Counted from the first letter of the stretch, positions 37,052 through 47,664 are shown. The stretch is DNA of 64,000 nucleotides from Oceanobacillus sp. J11TS1 (GCF_018333215.1 NZ_BORO01000014.1:27047-91046); one strand, 5' to 3'. The notes: generated from the sequence alone by a model not told the origin. Program-made: numbers and translations.

Positions 37052-37539
37052 ATGCTAAAATCGATAAACTTAATCAATGAATTACTTTCTGGCAGAACAG
37101 ATTATGAAATCACAAATATCTTAAAAGAACCACAAAATATGGAATATGAGGGAACTACTTTTAATATTAAAATAAATATAGGAGTCGTTTAGCTAAACGA
37201 ACACCAAAGAAAAATGGTTATTTTGTTGTATTTTGGGAAAAAGATGTAAATCATTGTAACCAGGCTTATGCATATAGTGAAAGCCCGGATAAAATAATGA
37301 TTTCGATTATAGATAAGGACTTGAAAGGTCAGTTTATTTTTCCGAAATCGCTTCTTTTAGACAAAGGAATATTAAGAACTGTAGATAACAAGGGGAAAAT
37401 GGCCATCAGAGTATACCCTTCTTGGGAAAAGTCTTTAAATAACTCTGCTAAAAAAACACAAGCATGGCAGGCGCCATACTTTATGAATGTTTCAAGTGAA
37501 ATAGATATAAGAAGGCTTACAGAACTATATTTCTCTTAA
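37052..37539 (+). pseudogene. mepB: MepB family gene, broken by a frameshift
   Basis: ATG 37052 (after AAGGAGAAG) reads MLKSINLINELLSGRTDYEI and on to a TAG at 37190-37192. One base off, the frame continues through YRSRLAKRTPKKNGYFVVF, then FIFPKSLLLDKGILR, RVYPSWEKSLN and QTWQ-like QAWQAPYF, the MepB signatures. The shift lies in the A/T-rich run at about 37165-37185. MepB in Staphylococcus is in the mepRAB operon and has no proven activity. A terminator follows. Confidence 0.85.
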
Positions 37540-37566
37540 AAGGATCCCCACAAGAAAATAGGATGA

Positions 37567-37631
37567 AAAAGTCCGGAAAATTTCTCTTTTAATAAAGGAT
37601 AAAATTAAAGGTGAAATCCGGACTTTTATTA
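37567..37631. terminator. Terminator between convergent mepB and merR remnants
   Basis: AAAAGTCCGGA (37567-37577) pairs with TCCGGACTTTT (37617-37627), then ATTATG. Long loop. May serve both strands. Confidence 0.65.
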
Positions 37632-37634
37632 TGC

Positions 37635-38563
37635 TTATTTTTCATCGTTCCCTTTATACTGCTGTTCCATCACTTTTGCTATTTCCTCCATATACGCTTC
37701 TTCCTCTTTCGACCAGAAACTCGGTGCAATAAAATCGTCAGCTTCTATTGATTCTAGCTGATCTTCCCATTTGTCCATATTTTCTGCAATGGCCTCTTCA
37801 GGTACAATTTTCAGAAATAGCTCATTTATCGCAGTGTAACTGGCTTTAAGACTCCCACTTCAAGAAATGAGTAAAAAATTATATTTCTAAGTGGGAGATC
37901 TAACAGCCAGTAACGGCCCGATTCGTTCAACTAACCTTCAGTGGGGGATGAAAGAAAACCCCCACTGAAGGAAGTTTCACTTTATATCCAAAAGTACTTG
38001 CTGTGCTTCTGGTGCATCTGCAGGGATATTTTCTCTCATCAATCTTTTGACATCAGCCAGTATAGATAGCCATCTCTGTCTAGCTTCACGCGCTCTTCCT
38101 TTGGTATATCTGTGAAATGAGAGGCAAAATCATCTGGGAAATGTTCCTTCATCCATGCAATTTGCTCCTCTTCAAATTCCATACCATGAAGCAGCGACGT
38201 GAGAATGGTCCAGTCTAATGGGAAGTTATCATCTAAAAGTTCTTGAACATGGTCAATAGCTGTTATCGCCCGGTCAATTTCTTCTCGCTTATGCACTAAA
38301 ACCTTTCTCTGAATAGGCAAGGAATCCGCAAAGCTTTCCAACGTGATCTCTTCCTTATCCAGCAGTTCTTTAATTTCTTGGAGGGAGTAACCAATAAATT
38401 TCAATGACTGAATACGCTGTAAGGTAGCGAGTTCCTCTAATCCATATATACGATGTCCACTTTCATTTCTTTTGCTTGGATAAAGAAGGCCGAGTTCCTC
38501 GTAAAAACGCAAGGTTCTTGATGAAAATCCTGTTTTTGCACTAAATTCCCCAATGGTATACAT
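37635..38563 (-). pseudogene. MerR family regulator gene, frameshifted and split by a 151-bp element
   Basis: From the minus-strand ATG at 38563, 174 codons read an intact MerR HTH (MYTIGEFSAKTGFSSRTLRF) and coiled coil, then stop at 38039. One A added in the AAAA run near 38047 restores ...KRLMRENIPADAPEAQQ-VLLD up to 37986. The element 37830-37980 interrupts here; past it the frame resumes as INELFLKIVPEEAIAENM and ends at 37635. The original protein was about 250 residues. The truncated 174-residue product keeps its DNA-binding part and may still act on its promoter. Confidence 0.88.
37830..37980. repeat. Structured 151-bp insertion element, copy 1 (within merR)
   Basis: Begins CGCAGTGTAACTGGCT, ends GAAGTTTCAC. 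Flanked by TTTAT on both sides (37825-37829, 37981-37985). Inside: ACTGGCT/AGCCAGT outer pairing, stem CTCCCACTT/AAGTGGGAG, the conserved stretch CAGCCAGTAACGGCCCGATT, then GTTCAACTA, and the hairpin CCTTCAGTGGGGG/CCCCCACTGAAGG. A second copy is at 51639-51858. No protein coded. It may be a non-autonomous IS200/IS605-like remnant, but this is inference. Confidence 0.82.
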
Positions 38564-38587
38564 CCTATATCAACTCCTTTGTAATGA

Positions 38588-38618
38588 AGTATAAACCTTT
38601 CCGTAACGTGAAGTGCAA
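38588..38618 (-). promoter_or_regulatory. MerR-type promoter with 19-bp spacer
   Basis: On the minus strand TTGCAC (38618-38613), 19 bp, TATACT (38593-38588), with a partial dyad CTTCACGTTACGGAAAG in the spacer. The overlong spacer is typical of promoters that MerR proteins untwist. Confidence 0.75.
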
Positions 38619-38667
38619 GTGCTTTGTGAAAGAAATGTGGTACACATTGAGGGATTTTAATAAATAA

Positions 38668-40356
38668 TTAGAGCTGCTCCGGAGCCTGCACCCCAAGCAA
38701 TCTCAGCCCTTCTTTCAGGACAATCGTAACGGAATTCACCAATGCCAGCCTGCTGTTTTGTTCCGCATCGTCCGATAATATTTTGACATGACTATAATAT
38801 TTATTAAATTCCTGACTTAAATTTAGGACATATCTCGCAATGACGGATGGTTCGGTGTGCTGAAAGCTTTTTTCAATTACATTTGGAAAATCCATCAAAG
38901 TTTTAATTACGGTCCAGCTATGCGAATCGGTTAAACCAACTATATTCAAATCATCTTTTACAGAAGCTTTACGGAGAATCGAGCGTCCCCGAGCATGCGT
39001 ATACTGGACATAAAGCCCTGTACTCCCTTCGAATTTCAGCATTTCATCTAGATTAAATTCTATATTATTTTGGCGTTCATGCTTTAAGTCATGAAAAATG
39101 ATTGCTCCAACACCAACCTGTTTAGCTACTTCTTGTTTATTTACTAGCGAGGGATTTTTTGCTTCAATGTTTTTGTAAGCAAGGTCAATAGCTTCCTTAA
39201 TGACATCCTCCAAAAGGACAACCTTGCCTTTTCTCGTTGACATTTTCTTACCGTCTTTTAAAATAAACCCGAATGGAATATGCTTTAATTCTGCTGCCCA
39301 GTCATAGCCCATTTTCTGAAGGACAAGAAATAACTGCTGAAAATGGAGATGCTGTTCCTGCCCGACAATATAGAAGGACTTCTCGAAATGATAGGTCTTT
39401 CTTCTGTAAAGAGCTGCTGCTAAATCTCTGGTTGCGTAAAGTGTAGCACCATCTTTCTTTCTAATTAAACATGGCGGCATATTCTCATCTGTTAAATCAA
39501 CTACTTCGGCTCCATCTGATACGGAAAGGAGGTCTTTAGCTTTTAATACTTGGATCACAGCGTCCATTTTATCATTATAGAATGCTTCTCCATCGTAAGA
39601 ATCGAATTGGATATCTAACAACCCATAAATCTTCGCAAATTCTTTTAAAGATTCCTCCCTGAACCACTTCCAGAGCTGGCTTGCCTCTTCATTTCCAGCT
39701 TCTAATTGTTTAAACCACGAGCGGGCTTTATCCTCTAAGTCAGGCTGTTTTTCTGCTTTTTCATGAAACGTAACGTATAGGTGGAACAGTTCTTTAATTG
39801 GATTCTCCCGCACTTTTTCTTCCGATCCCCACAGCTTATAAGCGGTAATAAGCTTTCCGAATTGCGTTCCCCAGTCACCAAGATGATTTATACGAACCAC
39901 TTTGTAGCCGCATTTTTCTGATATATTTGCAATTGCGTTTCCAATAACCGTAGAGCGTAAATGTCCCATGGAAAAAGGTTTTGCAATATTAGGGGATGAA
40001 AAATCTAATGTGATTGTCTTTCCATTACCTATCGAAAAAGAACCATAGTTTCCTTGTTTTTCGTTAATTTGCTGAATCACTTGCCTACTTACGCTTTCCT
40101 TATTTAGAAACCCGTTCAAATAGGGACCTTCTGGCACGGTTTTTTCTAAAAACGGAGCATTTATTTTTTCGGATAAATCTGCAGCTATTTGCTGTGGAGA
40201 TTTTTTTAGTTTTCTTGCTAAAGTAAAACAAGGAAAAGCTAAGTCGCCATGCGTACTATATTTTGGTTCTTCTATCAATGAAATAATTTCATTGACATCG
40301 ACCATTCCTTCTAAATGAGAATGAATCTTTTCTGCAAATTGTTGACGATAGTTCAT
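38668..40356 (-). CDS. argS: Arginyl-tRNA synthetase
   Basis: 562 residues. Class I synthetase with an N-terminal Arg-tRNA-synthetase domain, HIGH-like FSMGHLRSTVIGN, KMSK-like KKMSTRKGKVV, and the DALR anticodon-binding C-terminus ending LRLLGVQAPEQL. It is monocistronic, preceded by a T-box leader. O. iheyensis-type Bacillaceae commonly have such a second or sole T-box-controlled argS; whether another argS exists cannot be told here. Confidence 0.96.
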   Translation of the reverse strand: MNYRQQFAEKIHSHLEGMVDVNEIISLIEEPKYSTHGDLAFPCFTLARKLKKSPQQIAADLSEKINAPFLEKTVPEGPYLNGFLNKESVSRQVIQQINEKQGNYGSFSIGNGKTITLDFSSPNIAKPFSMGHLRSTVIGNAIANISEKCGYKVVRINHLGDWGTQFGKLITAYKLWGSEEKVRENPIKELFHLYVTFHEKAEKQPDLEDKARSWFKQLEAGNEEASQLWKWFREESLKEFAKIYGLLDIQFDSYDGEAFYNDKMDAVIQVLKAKDLLSVSDGAEVVDLTDENMPPCLIRKKDGATLYATRDLAAALYRRKTYHFEKSFYIVGQEQHLHFQQLFLVLQKMGYDWAAELKHIPFGFILKDGKKMSTRKGKVVLLEDVIKEAIDLAYKNIEAKNPSLVNKQEVAKQVGVGAIIFHDLKHERQNNIEFNLDEMLKFEGSTGLYVQYTHARGRSILRKASVKDDLNIVGLTDSHSWTVIKTLMDFPNVIEKSFQHTEPSVIARYVLNLSQEFNKYYSHVKILSDDAEQNSRLALVNSVTIVLKEGLRLLGVQAPEQL

Positions 40357-40394
40357 AATACACTCCTCCAGTATGATTGAATGTGAAATTATAA

Positions 40395-40690
40395 CGCATA
40401 AAAAAACCCGCCTCCATAGTTAACATAGAGACGAGCTTAACCGCGGTACCACCCTAATTGTTCTTAGCATTGCTTATGAAAGCACGCGATTAATAAGCAA
40501 TGCTAAGAACCTTCTTAAATTATTTCTAACGGAATTACCCGGCGTATCCTACTGATTGTTCAGACAGCACCTCCGAAGTGCGCTTCATTATATTTTGTAT
40601 CATTGGGCTTCCACCAACTCCCAACTCGCTTTGGTACATTAAATATAATTACTCTCTTCATCAACGGCTATATATTAATGTAATATTATA
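40395..40690 (-). promoter_or_regulatory. T-box riboswitch controlling argS
   Basis: On the minus strand the T-box AGGGTGGTACCGCGG is at 40455-40441. Upstream is an 18-bp perfect stem III (40460-40477 with 40493-40510). Downstream is the terminator GTCTCTAT.../ATGGAGGCGGG with seven T (about 40437-40399). Stem I with AGTAGGAT-type AG box lies at 40550-40640; a CGC triplet (Arg) at 40582-40580 is a possible specifier. The -10 TATAAT is at 40690-40685. Uncharged tRNA-Arg would promote read-through. Confidence 0.93.
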
Positions 40691-40759
40691 CAGCGTTTCC
40701 TCAAAAAACAAGCGTTTACATGAAAGATGATTGAAATTAAAATACTAATTTAAACCGAA

Positions 40760-40929
40760 CCGCTCAGAAATCCAAATATGCGCTCGAAAATACTCCCGAT
40801 CCGCTCCGAAATCCAGATATGCGCTCCAAAAGTAATCCAACCCGCTCGAAGATCTAGATATGCGCTCCAATTATCATTTAACCCGCTCGGAAAACCGAAT
40901 ATCCGCTCCAAGCTGCCCCCAACCCGCCC
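40760..40929. repeat. Phased degenerate repeat array, GAGCGG/GAGCGC core, inverse orientation
   Basis: Cores CCGCTC/GCGCTC start at 40760, 40780, 40801, 40821, 40842, 40862, 40883, 40903 and (CCGCCC) 40924: steps 20,21,20,21,20,21,20,21. Units alternate between CGCTCCGAAATCCAGATATG and CGCTCCAAAAGTAATCCAACC types. It is the same family as 32962-33205 read on the other strand. It fills the gap between the divergent argS leader and hprK promoter; decayed traces extend to about 40990. Confidence 0.87.
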
Positions 40930-41035
40930 CCAAGCCAATCACTCCACCTTGCTATTCCTCTCACAGAACAGAAAATCCCCTCCAAGCTACACACTCTCTT
41001 TAAACAAAACCTAGAAAACTTCGCCCCTACGTTTT

Positions 41036-41063
41036 TTGACAGGAATATGCTAAAATGTATAAC
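41036..41063 (+). promoter_or_regulatory. SigA promoter of hprK operon
   Basis: TTGACA (41036-41041), 16 bp, TATAAC (41058-41063) with TG just before it. 32 bp before the hprK start. Confidence 0.75.
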
Positions 41064-41094
41064 AGTTAGCTTTGATAAGGAGAGGTGCTTCAAA

Positions 41095-42030
41095 ATGGTA
41101 TCGACCGTCCGTACAAAAGACTTATTAGATAGGTTTAATTTACATTTAGTAGCAGGAGAAGAGGGGATTCATCGTGAGATTATAACAAGTGATATTTCAC
41201 GTCCAGGACTAGAAATGACTGGTTTTTTTGACTATTATCCACGTGAACGCCTACAATTAATCGGAAAGACAGAATTAGCTTATTTCCTGGGTTTAAACGC
41301 AGAAGAACGGAAGCAGCGAGCTGAAAATCTATGTACTGATGTCACACCAGGAATCATTATTTCCCGTGGTATGGATGTACCTGAAGAATTTTTTGAGGCC
41401 TCTGAGAATTCTGGAGTACCTATTATACAATCGCCGCGAACAACAACGCGAGTATTGAGTCGTTTAACCAATTACTTAGAATCTAAATTTGCACCGTTTA
41501 CTGCGGTACATGGTGTTTTAATTGATATTTATGGCGTTGGCGTCTTAATTATCGGTCAAAGTGGTGTCGGTAAAAGTGAGACAGCACTTGAATTAGTAAA
41601 GCGCGGACATCGCCTTGTAGCAGATGATAATGTAGAAATTCGTCAAGAAGATTATGAGAGCTTGATAGGCAACGCTCCGGCTCTTATTGAACATTTGCTG
41701 GAGATTCGTGGTCTAGGTATTATTAATGTAATGACGTTATTTGGAGCAAGCTCCATTCGCAGTGAAAAAAGGATTTCCATGGTTATTCAGCTGGAAAATT
41801 GGGATGAAAAGAAACAATATGACCGCTTAGGCTTGGATGAAGATACCATGAAGATTATGGATGTTCATTTACCAAAAGCAACCATACCTGTCAGACCTGG
41901 AAGAAACCTTGCAGTTATTATTGAAGTGGCAGCTATGAATTTCCGCTTAAAGCGCATGGGCGTTAACACAGCTGAAGAATTCTCAGACCGTTTAACAAGA
42001 ATGATTGAACAAGGTGATTTAGAGCAATAA
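41095..42030 (+). CDS. hprK: HPr kinase/phosphorylase
   Basis: 311 residues from ATG 41095 with AAGGAGAGG at 8 nt. N-terminal HPr_kinase_N, then the catalytic domain with P-loop GQSGVGKSE and the K3 signature [12 protein letters not shown]. It phosphorylates Ser46 of HPr and Crh, making them co-repressors for CcpA. Crh is encoded 16 kb downstream in this window with Ser46 intact. Confidence 0.97.
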   Translation: MVSTVRTKDLLDRFNLHLVAGEEGIHREIITSDISRPGLEMTGFFDYYPRERLQLIGKTELAYFLGLNAEERKQRAENLCTDVTPGIIISRGMDVPEEFFEASENSGVPIIQSPRTTTRVLSRLTNYLESKFAPFTAVHGVLIDIYGVGVLIIGQSGVGKSETALELVKRGHRLVADDNVEIRQEDYESLIGNAPALIEHLLEIRGLGIINVMTLFGASSIRSEKRISMVIQLENWDEKKQYDRLGLDEDTMKIMDVHLPKATIPVRPGRNLAVIIEVAAMNFRLKRMGVNTAEEFSDRLTRMIEQGDLEQ

Positions 42031-42037
42031 TAGCGTG

Positions 42038-42089
42038 TGTTCAAAAAATCCCGTCGTTGAAAGTCGCTTGGACTTTTGAACATCCCCTA
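42038..42089 (+). terminator. Hairpin between hprK and lgt
   Basis: TGTTCAAAA (42038-42046) pairs with TTTTGAACA (42074-42082). Related sequence occurs after ftsX and, in half, before degU. No T run; operon read-through to lgt is likely. Confidence 0.6.
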
Positions 42090-42108
42090 TTAGGAGGTTG
42101 GAATATTC

Positions 42109-42957
42109 ATGATTGGGACGAGAGCTCCTATTGATCGCGTATTTTTAGAAATTGGTCCATTAACCATATATTGGTATGGTGTCATTATTGCGGTTGGAGC
42201 AATTTTAGCAATTTATTTAGCAACAAGAGAAGCAGAAAGAGTTGGTCTGGGTAAAGAAACCATAATGGACTTTGTTATTTATGCGGTGCCGATTGCCATC
42301 ATTTCTGCAAGAATCTATTATGTGATTTTTGAATTTGACCGATACGTCAATGGTCCATTTTGGAAGGTGTTTGCCACCTGGGAGGGCGGCATTGCTATCC
42401 ATGGGGCAATTATTGGCGGTGTTCTTACAGCGATTTTTTTCACGAAAAAACGGAAAATCCCTTTTTGGCAGCTTGCCGATGTGGTTGCCCCAAGTTTAAT
42501 TTTAGGACAGGCAATTGGACGCTGGGGGAATTTCGTCAATCAAGAAGCGCATGGCGGTCCCATTTCGGAAGCTGCTTATGAAAATTTCCATCAGTATTTG
42601 CCAGACTTTATTATGAATCAAATGGTCATCGATGGTGTCATGTACTATCCAACGTTTCTATATGAATCCCTTTGGAACCTCTTGATATTTGCTGGTCTAC
42701 TCCTTTTCCGCAGAATGAATCCAACACGGGGAATGGTATTCTTAACGTATGCAATTACGTACTCCATTGGCAGATTCTTTATTGAAGGACTTCGTACAGA
42801 TAGCTTATATATTATTGGCGACTTGCGAACGGCCCAATTTATATCTATCCTAACCATTACAGCAGGGATTGTAATCATGATATATCGGAAAAAAACAACA
42901 ACTGCTCATTATCTTGATGCGCCAGTAAAAAAAGAAACAGACGAAGCAATCGAATAA
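42109..42957 (+). CDS. lgt: Prolipoprotein diacylglyceryl transferase
   Basis: 282 residues, about seven membrane segments. The Lgt signature GRWGNFVNQEAHGGP and the YPTFLYES, RPTRGM-like MNPTRGMVF and EGLRTDS segments are all present. Adds diacylglycerol to the lipobox cysteine of prolipoproteins; several such substrates are encoded in this window (5598, 20275, 59547). Located after hprK as in B. subtilis. Confidence 0.97.
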   Translation: MIGTRAPIDRVFLEIGPLTIYWYGVIIAVGAILAIYLATREAERVGLGKETIMDFVIYAVPIAIISARIYYVIFEFDRYVNGPFWKVFATWEGGIAIHGAIIGGVLTAIFFTKKRKIPFWQLADVVAPSLILGQAIGRWGNFVNQEAHGGPISEAAYENFHQYLPDFIMNQMVIDGVMYYPTFLYESLWNLLIFAGLLLFRRMNPTRGMVFLTYAITYSIGRFFIEGLRTDSLYIIGDLRTAQFISILTITAGIVIMIYRKKTTTAHYLDAPVKKETDEAIE

Positions 42958-43016
42958 GAATAAAGGTAAGAAGAAAAAGAAGTAAATATGTTTGAAATCT
43001 GAAATGAGGTAAAAGA

Positions 43017-43964
43017 ATGAAAGGTATGTTTCTCAGAGGATTGATCCAAGGGTTAAAAACAACATTAACCCTTGGTAAAGTGATATTTCCAATTACATTA
43101 ATCATCACGATATTACAATTTACACCTATTTTCCCATGGTTTATGAATATCATATCTCCATTAATGGGATTATTCGGCTTGTCAGGCGAAGCTGCTGTGC
43201 CGCTTGTGTTAGGGAATGGATTAAATTTATATGCTGGTATTGCTGCAATTATTTCTTTTGATTTTACGGTAAAGGAAGTATTTATTTTGGCAGTAATGTT
43301 GTCCTTCTCTCATAATCTTTTTATTGAATCTGCTGTGGCAACAAGAGTTGGTGTCAAATGGTGGGTAATTGTTGGAATTCGTGTTGGGCTTGCTGTTACT
43401 TCAGCGCTTCTTATCAACCTATTCTGGAATGGCGGGGGAGAGCTTGCACAATATGGATTTATCTCCAGCAATGAAGTTGTTTTAAATAACTGGTGGGAGA
43501 TTGTCCTTCACGGGGCACAGGCTGCAGTGATTGCCATTGTGCAATTAGCTTGTATTGTTATTCCATTAATGATTATTATGCAAGTTATGCGAGAACTAGG
43601 CTGGTTAACAGCGATGTCGAATAAAATGGCCCCATTTATGAAAATACTAGGTATAGATAAACGAGCTTCCATGACAATGGTTGCTGGGCTTACGATCGGA
43701 CTTGCTTATGGTGCAGGATTAATGATGCAGGCTGTAAAAGAGGATAATGTGCCCAAAAAAGACATGTATTTAGCGCTGATTTTTCTTGTTTCCTGCCACG
43801 CTGTTGTCGAGGATACACTTGTCTTTATACCGCTTGGTATTCCAGTATGGCCGTTATTAATTATTCGATTATCCGTAGCAATTATTCTAACGATGAGCAT
43901 TGCTTATTCTTGGAAGAAAGAAGAAAGGAAAATGCAACATGAGCATTCGTACCATTCTGTTTGA
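43017..43964 (+). CDS. yvoD: Nucleoside-recognition (Gate) domain membrane protein YvoD
   Basis: 315 residues with about eight hydrophobic segments, including GNGLNLYAGIAAIISFDFTVKEVFILAVMLSFSHNLFIESAV, a Gate-domain feature shared with SpoIIIM/SpmA-like proteins. Transport role unproven. Sits between lgt and ppaX as in B. subtilis. Its end overlaps ppaX by 26 nt. Confidence 0.88.
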   Translation: MKGMFLRGLIQGLKTTLTLGKVIFPITLIITILQFTPIFPWFMNIISPLMGLFGLSGEAAVPLVLGNGLNLYAGIAAIISFDFTVKEVFILAVMLSFSHNLFIESAVATRVGVKWWVIVGIRVGLAVTSALLINLFWNGGGELAQYGFISSNEVVLNNWWEIVLHGAQAAVIAIVQLACIVIPLMIIMQVMRELGWLTAMSNKMAPFMKILGIDKRASMTMVAGLTIGLAYGAGLMMQAVKEDNVPKKDMYLALIFLVSCHAVVEDTLVFIPLGIPVWPLLIIRLSVAIILTMSIAYSWKKEERKMQHEHSYHSV

Positions 43965-44574
43965 TTTAGATGGCACTTTACTAAATACTAATGAACTTAT
44001 ACGTGCTTCATTTGAACATACATTTGAAAAATTTAATCTGCATTTTACACCGGAAGAAATAAAAGAATTGAATGGTCCACCATTAAATGAAACATTTCAT
44101 CATATTGATCCTGAGAAATCTGAACAAATGATAACAACGTATCGGGAATATAATATGAAAGAGCATGATCGTTATGTTGAAACTTTTCCAGCTGTTTATG
44201 AAACCATAAAACAGCTTCACGACAAAGGAATTGCATTAGGAATTGTCAGCACAAAAATTAAAAAGACGGTTATGATGGGCTTGGAATTAACGAAGCTGAC
44301 GGAGTTTTTCCCAGTTATCATTACATATGATGATGTGTCACATAAAAAACCTCATCCTGAACCAGTCGAAAAAGCAATGGCACGATTACATGCAACACCT
44401 GAAACAACCTTGATGGTTGGTGATAATTTTCATGATATTGTTTCAGGGCAGCGTGCTGGTGTACAAACGGCAGCTGTGAGCTGGTCAGAAAAAACAGAGG
44501 ACTTTTTAAAAAGCTACCATCCAACATATTACTTGGATACAATGAGGGATTTATTAACAGTGGCAGGTGAATAG
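43939..44574 (+). CDS. ppaX: Pyrophosphatase PpaX (HAD family)
   Basis: 211 residues from ATG 43939 (GAAAGGAAAA upstream, inside yvoD). HAD motifs FDLDGTLLNT, the VSTKIKK region and GDNFHDIVSGQRAGV. PpaX hydrolyses the pyrophosphate made when HPrK dephosphorylates P-Ser-HPr, so it helps drive that reaction; same operon as hprK. Confidence 0.93.
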   Translation: MSIRTILFDLDGTLLNTNELIRASFEHTFEKFNLHFTPEEIKELNGPPLNETFHHIDPEKSEQMITTYREYNMKEHDRYVETFPAVYETIKQLHDKGIALGIVSTKIKKTVMMGLELTKLTEFFPVIITYDDVSHKKPHPEPVEKAMARLHATPETTLMVGDNFHDIVSGQRAGVQTAAVSWSEKTEDFLKSYHPTYYLDTMRDLLTVAGE

Positions 44575-44576
44575 TC

Positions 44577-45113
44577 ATGCGGAGAACAGAAAGATACAAG
44601 GTTCATCATAACGCAAATTCTCTATGGCAAATGTACGATACCGTATCCTTTTTTAAAGTAGTGAAAAACTTTATTGTCATTCAGATTGCGCGTTATATGC
44701 CATTTGTCCGAATGAAAAATTGGATGTATCGCCGCTTCCTGCATATGAAAGTAGGAGATTACACGTCATTCGCTTTAATGGCGATGCCTGATACAATGTT
44801 CCCTGAAAAAATTATTGTTGGTTCCAACAGCATAATTGGTTACAATACGACGATTTTAGCACATGAATATTTAATCAAAGAGTACCGCCTGGGAGAGGTA
44901 CATATCGGTAATGAAGTGATGATAGGTGCCAACTCAACAATATTACCAGGTGTACATATTGGCGATGGAGCGATTGTATCTGCGGCTACACTTGTACACA
45001 AAGATGTTCCGGCTGGAGCTTTGGTTGGGGGAAACCCGATGCGGATTATTTATACGAAAGAAGAGATGGAATCACGCCATTTACTGAATCATGATGAAGG
45101 GAGGAAACGCTAA
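44577..45113 (+). CDS. yvoF: Putative hexapeptide-repeat acetyltransferase YvoF
   Basis: 178 residues. C-terminal left-handed beta-helix (about 75-160) with hexapeptide repeats IGNEVMIGANSTILPGVHIGDGAIVSAATLV, as in maltose O-acetyltransferases. Substrate unknown. Starts 2 nt after ppaX; its stop shares a base with the glpP ATG. Confidence 0.88.
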   Translation: MRRTERYKVHHNANSLWQMYDTVSFFKVVKNFIVIQIARYMPFVRMKNWMYRRFLHMKVGDYTSFALMAMPDTMFPEKIIVGSNSIIGYNTTILAHEYLIKEYRLGEVHIGNEVMIGANSTILPGVHIGDGAIVSAATLVHKDVPAGALVGGNPMRIIYTKEEMESRHLLNHDEGRKR

Positions 45114-45661
45114 TGCAATTACCTGCTGGAGTATTGCCTGCGGTACGACGGATGAAAGATTTTGAGAAGGCGTTAGAAAGTAATCATGAGTATATTATTA
45201 TTTTGGAATCAAGATTAGTTCAGTTAAAAAGTATGATTGACTATAGTCACCGTGCAAATAAAAAGGTATTAATCCATTTTGATTTAATTCAAGGTTTAAA
45301 AGCAGATGAGTATGGGGTGGAATTTCTAAATAGAGAAATGAAGCCCGATGGTATTTTAACGACGCGTGGAAACGTGATTGCAGCTGCAAAAAAGTATAAG
45401 TTATTAGCGATTCAGCGTGTTTTCATATTAGATAGTGCTGCATTAGATCAAAGTGTGAAGCTTCTCCACCGATTCCAACCAGATTATGTAGAAATCTTAC
45501 CCGGGCGGATACCGGGTATTATTGAAGAGATCGTTGGAGGGACCGATATTCCTGTCATTGCCGGCGGATTAATTAAAGAGGAGAATCAAGTTAAAGACGC
45601 ACTCGACGCTGGTGCCGTTTCTGTTTCAACTTCGAGTCGGGAGCTTTGGGATTGTTCATAA
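45113..45661 (+). CDS. glpP: Glycerol uptake operon antiterminator GlpP
   Basis: 182 residues. MQLPAGVLPAVRRMKDFEKALES and the TIM-barrel-like segments FDLIQGLKADEYGVEFL, PDGILTTRGN, VEILPGRIPGII and VIAGGLI are GlpP signatures. With glycerol-3-phosphate it binds leader mRNA and prevents termination. Two leader terminators suited to it occur here, before glpK and before glpD. Co-translated with yvoF. Confidence 0.94.
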   Translation: MQLPAGVLPAVRRMKDFEKALESNHEYIIILESRLVQLKSMIDYSHRANKKVLIHFDLIQGLKADEYGVEFLNREMKPDGILTTRGNVIAAAKKYKLLAIQRVFILDSAALDQSVKLLHRFQPDYVEILPGRIPGIIEEIVGGTDIPVIAGGLIKEENQVKDALDAGAVSVSTSSRELWDCS

Positions 45662-45683
45662 AGCAACAATAGAAACCCAGGAA

Positions 45684-45713
45684 GCAGTACCAATAGCTTG
45701 GTGCTGTTTTTTA
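45684..45713 (+). terminator. Terminator after glpP
   Basis: CAGTACCAA (45685-45693) pairs with TTGGTGCTG (45698-45706), followed by TTTTTTA. Confidence 0.83.
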
Positions 45714-45890
45714 TGTTTCTAGAAAATTATATAAATCTCTATTGACTGTAAATATTTACTTCTGCATGTGGGCAAGTAAAAATATTCTTGCTTTAGTTGT
45801 ATTTGTTTATTTTGGTTACCTTTTCAGGCGCGTGTTCTTCAATCTTTTTTAACCAATTTATGGAAATATCAATTATTACCTTTAATAGAT

Positions 45891-46006
45891 TTGAAGATGT
45901 TTGCAATCAGGTGTATTCTATGGTTAAACGAATCGCGATGGAGACAAGGAGCTCGCACAAAGCAAAGGCCATTGGAAGGATGGTACGGTTTGTTGCGAGC
46001 TTTTTA
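45891..46006 (+). promoter_or_regulatory. glpK promoter and GlpP-controlled leader terminator
   Basis: TTGAAG (45891-45896), 17 bp, TATTCT (45914-45919) form a promoter. The leader has GATGGAGACAAGGAG, then terminator stem AGCTCGCACAAA (45950-45961) with TTTGTTGCGAGCT (45989-46001), then TTTT. Similar GGAGA.A...AGGAG sequence precedes the glpD terminator. The 140 bp after it include a further TATAAT-like site near 46028. No glpF is present. Confidence 0.78.
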
Positions 46007-46137
46007 TGTTGTCATTTTTTTCATTTGATATAATAGTCATAGGTTTTCTAAATTGCTTAAAAGTGATATGATAATCTAATTGTGGGAAAGAGGGACAAAC
46101 CTTCTTGAACATCCGTAGACTACTTAATAATATTTAA

Positions 46138-47664
<1,527 letters not shown>

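Noticed and set aside
40750-41014. Overlapping frames on both strands across the repeat array (62 and 78 residues)
   Set aside because: Product of the low-stop GAGCGG repeats; no ribosome site and period 41 breaks any protein repeat.
45748-45759. GTAAATATTTAC palindrome after glpP as a cre site
   Set aside because: Lacks the central CG of cre and no promoter is clearly tied to it.
45797-46033. 78-residue frame in the glpK leader, possible glpF remnant
   Set aside because: Contains the leader terminator and shows no aquaporin NPA motif.
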